From [Phialemoniopsis] sp. UDSM-2020 (taxonomy: Eukaryota; Ascomycota; Sordariomycetes; Thyridiales; Thyridiaceae): a DNA stretch of 64,000 bases. The notes beneath the pieces were generated by a model. It was not told the DNA's origin, did no database searches, and saw nothing but the letters and a program-made list of their open reading frames with translations. Positions 56,148-64,000 of this stretch are shown here, in pieces (within the stretch, counting starts at the first letter, position 1; each line of letters starts with the position of its first letter). Position numbers and translations under genes: made by a program. The stretch is taken from contig JAEILZ010000001.1 of assembly GCA_018873225.1 (NCBI GenBank), forward strand, positions 4,402,001-4,466,000. Direction: 5' to 3'.

Positions 56148-58007
56148 CCGGTGGTCCGCGGCACGGAGTGCAGAGGATCAGTCGTTTGTGGTTATGCAGA
56201 TGTAGACGACAGGGCCTCCCACGCGACAGGACCGAGACTAGGGATTCTTTTCTCGAGGAGAAAAAAGGTAGAGACGGTCGGGTTCGTGGGAATAGGGTAA
56301 CGGGATTTTGGAGGGAGTGCACAATGGCCAAGGGCAGGTCCGAGAAAAAAAGAAAAAGAGATCCTCGCCTAAGGGAAAGGTGAGGAGTAGAATTGTGTGT
56401 GAGAGTCTGTGTGTGGAATAAATTTTTTCGGTCACTGGTGTTTCCAGGATGAATACAGTAAATTTTGGGCGGCTCCTCAGTTTAGCACCACGCTCCGGCT
56501 ACAGTGGAGATGCGCGAATATAAATCGGTTATTTGTTAGCGGATGGAGAAGCTTTCAGTCGGTAGGCGGCTGCCTTTTGCTTGTGCTCAATGTGTGCTGT
56601 GGTGACCTGGTAAAAGCTTCTGTGGTTTAAGTAAAGAGAAAGGCTCCCATCCTGTCCCTAACTTTGGCCTTCACCTCAGATCTTGTCATTCCTAAAGCAT
56701 CCCCAAGCAATGGCTGACGCCAGACCTAGATATCTAGACCAAAAGCGAGGATGACGCTGAGTCAAAAGTAGAACCGTACACAGCACTGTCGGCTATGCCT
56801 AAAGGGTTTACATGTACGCCTTACAAGACCCCCAGTATGCTGATTTGTTTGGGGGGTTTGGGGGACCTAGACCCCTCCTCGCAAGGTACAGCGACAACAG
56901 CCGCCTCTGACGGAGGAATAAGCTGTTAACACATTGACACATGAGTGAGCTGTTCACAGCGTCCAGATATCCCGCATTGCTCGGCGAGATGCAACGCAAG
57001 CTGCCCCAGCCAGTCCTTGCATCCAGAGTTCGGGAGCAGCCTATGCACATCTTAACTCTATCTCGGGCGGGGGAGGGGAAGTCTGGCAAAAAGTTAGCCG
57101 GTCCAGTAATTGGCGTTACAGCACTTCAGGGCATGTTAGGTAACAGCAACCCATTCAGCATCCTGGGCAATCGCTGCCTTCTGGACACTTCACTTCCCAA
57201 CCCAGGTTCACTTCATATGTCTTTCCTGGATGCGGGATGCAGCAGATGCTTAAAAATAGCACCTTCGATGCTAGGAAGGAATATATAGATTGCATCCTTC
57301 CTGGATAACTGCAAGTCTAGTCATATATCGGCGACACTGCTCCCAAAGGAAGAGATGAGGCTCAGCGACCGACCTTAGCTTGGACTTGATCGATTGCCCG
57401 GGGAATCAGAGCTTCCCGGACATTGCTTGTACCGAGCTCTTCTTTTTGCACGCTTAATCTTGGCCTGACTGGTCTCTTTTTTATTCTATGCCTGACTTCC
57501 ATGCCCCAAGCTATTTAGCCCAGTCCTGTCTCTCCACGGCCAAGCACCCCATTACTAAGGCATCAGAGCCTAGCCGTTTGCTGTCTTGGCCATTTCTCCC
57601 ATCTCTCATCCACGATCCAGATCGGGTGATCGGTGGCATCAGTTTCCGATACAGCCCAAGCAGTGTGGCCAAGGAGGTAGGCATGTCGGTCGATACGTTG
57701 TCTTGTCCGTCATATGTACAGCCCAGTAGTTAGATACTTTCAGTCAAACAATGACCTGCCGAAATGGGGGGCACGAGGAGGGTCCATAGAGCATCCGAGG
57801 AATTGTAATTCAGGGTATCCACCACAGCACTGAGCTTACCCGGAGCGAGTGTGAATGTGTGTCATTAATACCCATGGTCAACACGAAGGCTCGTCTGCTA
57901 CCCTGGCCCTGCCTGTCCCCTTGCTCGCTCGCCAAGGACGGAAGTTCTTTGGTTTTACGTAGGTTTCCACACATCGTACGGCTCCGAGAGAACCGCAGTC
58001 CATTTTG

Positions 58008-58023
58008 ATCCATCCATCCATCC
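58008..58023. repeat. (ATCC)4 microsatellite
   Basis: Four perfect copies in non-coding DNA. Confidence 0.8.
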
Positions 58024-58981
58024 AGCCATCTCATCCTGGGAGCAAAGACTGGACTTTCTCCTTCCAGAAGTGGATACTGACTGGAAAAATGGATTTCAGG
58101 GTTCTAAAATGTATCATCAACCCACATCACCCACCAAACCGTTATCGATAACGGCTCCAGGGCTCCAGTTCTGCAGCGCGACTGCCTGCCGGATACAAAC
58201 GACCGCGCAGCAGGCAAGGTCGTCCAGTCAGTCCATCTCCCTTTCCCTGCGGATTCCTCCGGCTGGCAGGGGTACAATCGACAGCTGACGGACAGGTCGG
58301 TAATTGTGTGTCCGCTCGTGTCATCGTCAGCATCCGGCCTTTTACTTCTCAACGAAGCTGAATCTGGCCACCTCAATCCTCTGTAAAACCTTCGGCGTTT
58401 AGCAGGCCGTGTACAGTTTTGTCTGCATGTGTGTGAGCATACTCCGTGTCTGCCGGAGACCACAAAGCCCCCCAAAGGATTCCATAGCCTTTCTTCCATC
58501 AATCATCTCAGCTGCCTACCTCGCGCCACGGGCCGTGTTCACGTCTGCCTGTTACACATTACAACACAGGCTTCGCAGCACACACACAGAGACCACGTCA
58601 GCTCTTCAGGAGCGCATCGCTTACCCTTACTCTACGTGGACACCAAATCTCGTTATAGACGCCAGCCCCTGTTCTCTGTGTCTGCTACACAGGCAGACGT
58701 GTAAGCCGTTGCTGTGAAACGCGCAGCAAACTTGGCCACCCCCCTTACCATACTGCTCGAGGCATGAAGCGAAGTAACTACCGCGCGTTCCGGGAGCCGA
58801 GCCGCTTCCCGCCCGGCATTTGTTCCGTACCGAAGGGTCTGGTGCTGGGATGGGATCTTCTCGACTTGGCCCGGGTTGACATGAAAACTGCTTTTGAGCT
58901 ATCTGTGACTTCGGATGAAGTGATGGGATGAATATTTATGCTATAGCGCCATCTGAAAGCTGTGGAGGACATGACCTCTGA

Positions 58982-59006
58982 CTCCTCTCTCCTCTCTCCT
59001 CTCTCC
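58982..59006. repeat. Tandem (CTCCTCT)x3 plus partial copy
   Basis: Three full copies of a 7-base pyrimidine unit and a partial fourth, in non-coding DNA downstream of SFT2. Confidence 0.75.
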
Positions 59007-59369
59007 CACTGTTACTATACGTTAAGAACCTTAACCGACCACGGCGAGTGTCAAGTAGAAGCTCTGTCCGATTACTGCTCCATGATATGTCCTCAGAAAT
59101 ACCAGCACCATCCCAGCTCCAAGACCGCCCCAGGGACCCTTGAGGGACATTCCTGTGCTTCTTACAGCTTCCCAACTCTTATCATCACCCTATAGCATAG
59201 CACCTATAGACACATTTATATAACATAATGTTCTGTACAAAAAGCCACAACAACGGCTTGCGCCAGTGAATACAGTATTATACCTCCCTCGGAGGCGACT
59301 CGTCACCGCAGCGTCATCCCTTCTCGAAGCAGGAATGACTACAGTTCATCTGACGAAATGGCAGCTCTA

Positions 59370-60713
59370 TCACCCCGTCATCCAGGCCGCAGCCCTCCGG
59401 GCACCAAAGCTGGTGGCCAGGCGCAGGCCGCTCGAGCCCATCGGGAAGTAGCTGACCAGATACCAGGCCAAGGCCGCCAGCTGAACGATGGCCGAGAACA
59501 GTGTGAGGATTGTGCTTTGGAGCTGTTGCGGATATGTCAGCAACGAGCCCCGTGAGGCAAGAGGCGCATTTCTAATCAAGGGCCAGCACTTACACCGAGA
59601 GAGAAGTATAGAGTCAGGCCGATCGAGCCGAAATAGGCGGCCGTAAAGGGAAGCCTTGGTCCAGACGCTAGGTGCTGAACGTAGGCCATGGGACCCATCA
59701 CAGCCGCGAAAGACGCGAGGAAGAGCATGGAGCCCAGCGTCCATCTGTAACCCAGAGTGAGTCAATTACCCCATGTTCTATATCTTGAAACATGATATAC
59801 ATAGATCCTGACGGGGCAGAATGGGGAAAAGCGTCTCGGCAGTGAAGGACGATCGTGACTAGGACAGGAGACACCTGGTAGGTCATTCCCGCAGCGTCAC
59901 CGGGTTGACAGGAGGACGGACCTAGATGTCATGCGAGATATCCGCATGCAAGAGCGGGTATCTGCAGTAAGACATGCTGGACGTGCAGGGGCCGGACACA
60001 ACGGTGTCTGTACGTCGTCCAACTAGACGCCGTCCTTCTGCCCACCGCATGGCGCGCCCTACAAGGCGAGCGACCGGTGACGAGGAAGAGGGCGGGCAGG
60101 GAGAGAGGATTGGATGGAGAAGAAGGTGGAGAATATGCGACTTACAGGATGACAAACTTGCGCGGTCTTAGGGACAAGACCGGAAAGAGGAAGAAGCAGA
60201 CGACGAAGCAGGCCAGGGCACCAAGATTGCACCCCGCGAAGACTAGCATACGATCCCACCTACTCACTGTCGATCCCGGGCGATAGATGTCAGTCTGGGA
60301 CCACTCTCAAAGAAGGGCCGTCACCCAATATCATGACAAGGGGGTGGAGTGGCAAGATGCTCATGTGCGGAGCTAAGACAAGGCCTCCAACAGGAGTCGG
60401 CACATGTCCCACAGCCGGATCTGCTGCAGGGACATGGGCGTCTGAGACCCCGTAAAAGCGAAGGGCAGTATTCGAAGCAGGTTGACTCACAGACGAACCA
60501 GCCTTCCTCCTCCTCGCGGCGGCTGGGCGCCGGTAGCGGGGCGCCTTGGCCCTCCGTCGTAGGCAGTTGGACATATCCCCGGTCGCCAAACGGGTTCAAG
60601 GACTGGAGAGAGCTAAGCAGACCGCTCTGTTGGGATGTGTTGACGGGAGCGTCCCGTTCGCGGCGCGCCCAGCCCAGGGAGCCGATGGAATCCCGGAATG
60701 TTTGTGACGCCAT
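59370..60713 (-). CDS. SFT2: Golgi vesicle-transport protein Sft2 family
   Basis: Four exons, 60713-60491, 60266-60146, 59744-59594 and 59522-59370, give 215 residues in a continuous frame. Introns are 224, 401 and 71 bp; the first two are far longer than others in the window. Sft2 is a four-helix membrane protein of the Got1/Sft2 family that helps endosome-derived vesicles fuse with the late Golgi. The cytosolic N-terminus starts MASQTFRDSIGSLGWARR and contains LNPFGDRGYVQLP and APLPAPSRREEEEGWF. The helices are MLVFAGCNLGALACFVVCF, WTLGSMLFLASFAAVMGP, FTAAYFGSIGLTLYFSLG and LTLFSAIVQLAALAWYLVSY. The end FPMGSSGLRLATSFGARR is diagnostic. The exon joins SRWDRM, VILWTLGS and SLGLQST each reconstitute family sequence, so no exon is missing inside the long introns. 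Confidence 0.93.
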
Positions 60714-61400
60714 AGCCGCAACAGCTGGTGGTTTATCCTCCGCGTATTCCAAATATCGCTCCGCGAAAGCGTTTCAGTGTGGTTCAGAGTCTCCAAGTAG
60801 CGAGACCGAGACCCTTTTCACAAAAACACGAAGGTAGGTCTAGGAATTGTGTGCCGAGTGACCACACTTTAGAAACAGTGGTGTAGAATCAAGGTTGAGG
60901 ATCGGCTCGTGATTGTTCGACTCGCTGAGGGGTGTGGGCTGGAGTCTATTCGAGTCGTTCTATTGGCTAGAACCTCGCGATATGGAGGGTGGTGTGCGGA
61001 GGGTGGACGAGCCGCTAGGTAGGTAGGTCCCGGAGTCAAGGCAACATCCGCAGGATAGTGAGGCGCCTAGAGATGACATTAGTCCTGCAAAGACTGGCAT
61101 GGACCCTGCTTGAGGAGGACCTTATCAGTACGTACAGCAGAGAACCAAGGCTGACGAGCCTGAGCTTGTCGCGGCGAGGTGGTGAAACTTTGGGTTTCGA
61201 TAGTCTGAGAGATGGCAGCTGGATGGTCTGTCCCTTAATGAGTCTCGAGATCCAAGCAGACACCGGGTGGCGAGACAACGTAGGCCTCGATGCGACAATG
61301 ACTAGCAGCCTATTTCGACCGCGCGTTCCGCAGGTCGAAGTCGGAGAATAGGTGTGCAAATGTATCTATCTACCTCGCTCGTAGACGGTGAGTGCCCGGG

Positions 61401-61420
61401 TGTGTGTGTGTGTGTGTGTG
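61401..61420. repeat. (TG)10 microsatellite
   Basis: Ten perfect dinucleotide copies in non-coding DNA upstream of SFT2. Confidence 0.85.
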
Positions 61421-61787
61421 GTGGCTCTGGGCACGGATGTGGTAAGGCAGGAGTTAAGAAAAGGTGGAGGCACGTTGTTTAGTACGGAGTACGGAGCAGG
61501 TATTCCTGGGGTGGGTTACTTTGGCAATCCGACGCTGGCTGCAGGTCGCGCGGCAGTCGACGACTCCCTTGATTTCACATCAAGCGCAACGGCGAGGGCC
61601 GATCGGATTTTCTGGGTCCTCCCAGGTTGATCCGGGCACATGGTTGGGTCGAGGTAGCACCGTGCATGATGATCGCACGGGAAGACAGGGATGCGGCCTC
61701 CAATCGTCCTGCAGCGAAACCCACCCCGAAGCACAGCTTTCGTTATTCGTTATCAGCACCTTTATCCCGACATCATCGCCGTCACGA

Positions 61788-61810
61788 CGGCCGTAGTCCT
61801 ACTACGGCCG
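61788..61810. repeat. Perfect 10-bp inverted repeat with 3-base loop
   Basis: The arms CGGCCGTAGT (61788-61797) and ACTACGGCCG (61801-61810) are exact reverse complements around CCT, so a stable hairpin could form. It is GC-rich and in non-coding DNA. There is no T-run after it, so it is not an obvious terminator of Pol III type. Confidence 0.7.
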
Positions 61811-64000
61811 GCCCTTACCAAGGCGTGCCGCTGCTGCATTCCCGATATGACGCCAGATTGATTAAGAGGGCCCCTTCGAAGCCGTCCAGATCTCAGACAT
61901 GAAATCACGAACCCGACCAGGATCTGATACGAGCGAGGATCTTCCTGCCTCCCACAGGATGTGGCAAAGCAAGCAAACACCATCCACCTCGCTGCGGAAT
62001 GCGGCTTTCCAAGAATTCCCATCGTCCCCACCCCCAGTCTCTTGATCGTGCCGGGTCGCTGCGCAGACGGCTTTCCCTGCTTGGGACATGGTGCCTCTCG
62101 GTGAGCGGTTGGCAAGGCCCAAGAGATGCCTGCCAGGACGCCAATTCTTGACCTATCATCCCACTGTCTACCATGTATGTACCTATTCACGGCGTGTTAG
62201 TGCATTGCCTACCTTCCCAGCTCCCATTTGTTCCAGCAGCGTTTGTCCCGTCTTATCTAGCGCTTTGGAATGGCCATGGTCATGATATCACTTCTCGCAA
62301 GTTTTGCTGACTGATGAATGGCCGCAATGGTGAGAAAAGGCATGTCATATGTTCGCTATTGAAATTGGATTACTGTCAAATTACGTATTGTGTCAAGCAA
62401 CATATTATGGCACGGTTACATGGTCGTGAACGGGGTCTACCTAGGCATTTGTGTGTTGTGGTGTGTGCTTGGGTCTATGTGTGGGTGCCATGGTGTCTCA
62501 CATTGGCTGCTTGGAGAGTCACGCTGATACCATAGGCTCCCTCATGATGCCCTCCCTCCCTTGAAATACAAGAGAATTCGAGATTCCCTCGCCTTCCGTG
62601 TTAGCCCGTGGTGTCGAGACAGACAGCCAGACAGTTCTTCGAAGACACTGCTCACAGGCCCGGGCGCAAACGGCGGGGAAGGTCGCGACATTTCTGTCTC
62701 TCCTCGTAGCACACCCCTTGATCTAGACAGTGTCTCCTGACACCCGTGTTGAACCCGCAAGCAGCCGTAGATGACCTCTAGATAGTCTGAAGGAGTATTT
62801 TTGGGACGGGGGGGGCAACATGGTTTAAAAGGGCTGCCGTTTCCCATCTTCGCCCCCGACGTGGCTTGCTCTGGATGCCAGAAATATCAAGCCGATTTGA
62901 AGTGCTGATATCGCGATCCTTCCACGGAGCCATCTTGGACATCTCACGTCACACCAAGCACTGCAGCTCACCAGATTGAGGTGTGGTTTCCGAAACTCCT
63001 GCTCAAGCAACAACGCCGCAACAAGAGGACATTGCTTAAAGAGAGGGGTCAGCACCTCTGTGGCAAAGGCAATAGCAACGGACCTTTTCTATCCAGACGT
63101 TGCATTCATCGAATGTCGCAAGGTCGAGAACGAGCGCAGCAATATCCTATATCCCAAAATAGCACCATCGAGACCGACTTGCAGACTCTCAGCCGCGCAA
63201 GCCGAGGTCACCTTGGAGAAGCACTTTACTCCGCAAAACTTGCCTCGAGCCGTCGCGCGTTCCCGCCTGGGACGGAAACGGAGAGGCGTGCTTGGATCCT
63301 GATTAGACGACTGGAGGTCAGCAACAAGAAACGGCAGAGCGGCACCCGGTCTCTGCGACTGCGACATTGTTGGAAAGGGCTTAACGCCGCCGCTTATATA
63401 ACGAGGGAGGGGCGAGAAGGCACGGAAAGGCATGCTCATGCTCCTCTTCTTGGCCTGCATCGCGTATCCACACAGGCAGCTTCTCCAACTTTGCCCGCAC
63501 TTTTCGAGCGCCAACCCCACCACCATTTGTGACTGGTCGCATCATCCACTTGACGCTGTGGGCGGACACTAATTAACAGACAATCCAAGATAAAGTAGGT
63601 CCTTTGCTGGCGAGTCCTCAGCAACTGTCCAACTGCCCAGCTGGGAAAACCGAGTTGATTGCTTACTGACACCGACCCAGGATCCAGACAAGGGAATTCG
63701 AGAACTCCCAGGTCAGAGAATCCTAGCAATACCTAGGACCACGGTGGAGACAAGCTTGGACTAGGATTCGAGCTCTCTAAATACTTATTTACCTATTATT
63801 GCTCTTCCATCGTCCGGGTCGACAAGACGACATTGGACCTTGTAAGAGTGACAGGTCAGCCATCATCTGCACGACTGGACGCCTACATAAACACTAGCTC
63901 ACACCATCAAAAGGCATTATTAAAGTGCCTCTGGAGCATTCTGGCCTTCTTAGACCAGAGGACAAGGTGCGTTCCGAGCAAGACCGAAGGACAAAAAGAC

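Larger units (their letters stand above)
55556..59369. other. Long intergenic region upstream of the La-domain gene
   Basis: About 3.8 kb between the La-domain gene start and the SFT2 stop. The first 800 bases should be the promoter and leader of the La-domain gene. Several simple repeats occur: (AAC)6 at 56130-56147, (ATCC)4 at 58008-58023 and a CTCCTCT repeat at 58982-59006. Only short frames are present and none looks coding. Confidence 0.45.
60714..64000. other. Gene-poor right end of the window
   Basis: About 3.3 kb with only weak frames. The longest (62981-63532, 183 codons, Arg/Ser-rich) has no recognisable domain and no matching splice sites. The SFT2 promoter must lie at its left end. 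It contains a (TG)10 run at 61401-61420 and a 10-bp hairpin at 61788-61810. No tRNA, rRNA or transposon signature was seen. Confidence 0.45.

Noticed and set aside
62981..63532. 183-codon plus-strand frame near the right edge
   Set aside because: Arg/Ser-rich, without a domain or codon bias like the neighbours, and with no supporting splice sites.

Overview
This window is nuclear DNA from a filamentous ascomycete (Pezizomycotina), most likely a Sordariomycete. Coding stretches are GC-rich. Introns are mostly short (about 47-111 bp) with GTRNGT-type donors and RCTRAC branch points. The proteins are typical fungal families: Cch1 calcium channel, CFEM protein, fungal CorA-like transporter, HMG-box regulator, Sft2, Emc5. 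No prokaryotic operon, CRISPR array, transposon, tRNA or rRNA was found. The genus cannot be told from the sequence alone.

Layout, left to right. 0-6 kb: the 3' end of a B-type cyclin (+), two unrecognised low-complexity proteins (-) and a small basic protein (-). 9-15.6 kb: a complete four-exon cch1 (-). 17.2-20 kb: a five-exon DDT/WHIM-like plus PHD-finger chromatin protein (+), sharing a 1.6 kb intergenic region with cch1. 22.9-30 kb: an HMG-box regulator, EMC5 and the meiotic MutS homologue MSH5 (all +), then a three-exon orphan (-) that meets MSH5 tail to tail. 31.5-35 kb: two secreted, probably GPI-anchored proteins (one with a CFEM domain) and a GNAT acetyltransferase. 36-42.8 kb: a six-exon CorA-like transporter, then PRP31 (-) and CLF1 (+), two spliceosome genes transcribed away from each other from a 366 bp region. 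45.5-50.8 kb: a glycine/alanine-helix plus Arg/Asp-rich protein (-) and a small GPI-type protein (+). 52.4-55.6 kb: a La-domain (LARP1-like) RNA-binding protein with a DM15-like C-terminus (-). 59.4-60.7 kb: SFT2 (-). The last 3.3 kb shows no convincing gene.

The genes are a mixed housekeeping set rather than a cluster: cell cycle, calcium entry, chromatin, ER membrane insertion, meiotic recombination, splicing, translation control and Golgi traffic. The functional grouping visible in the layout is the divergent PRP31/CLF1 pair. Across the window I reconstructed 29 complete introns by splice signals and frame. Sixteen are multiples of three, and seven of those carry no in-frame stop, so unspliced reading leaves the protein open; several exons are therefore hidden inside longer open frames. 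No clearly new biosynthetic, defence or mobile system was seen. The most interesting items are the LARP1/DM15 architecture, the PRP31-CLF1 bidirectional promoter with its palindrome, the stopless introns and the three-exon orphan.
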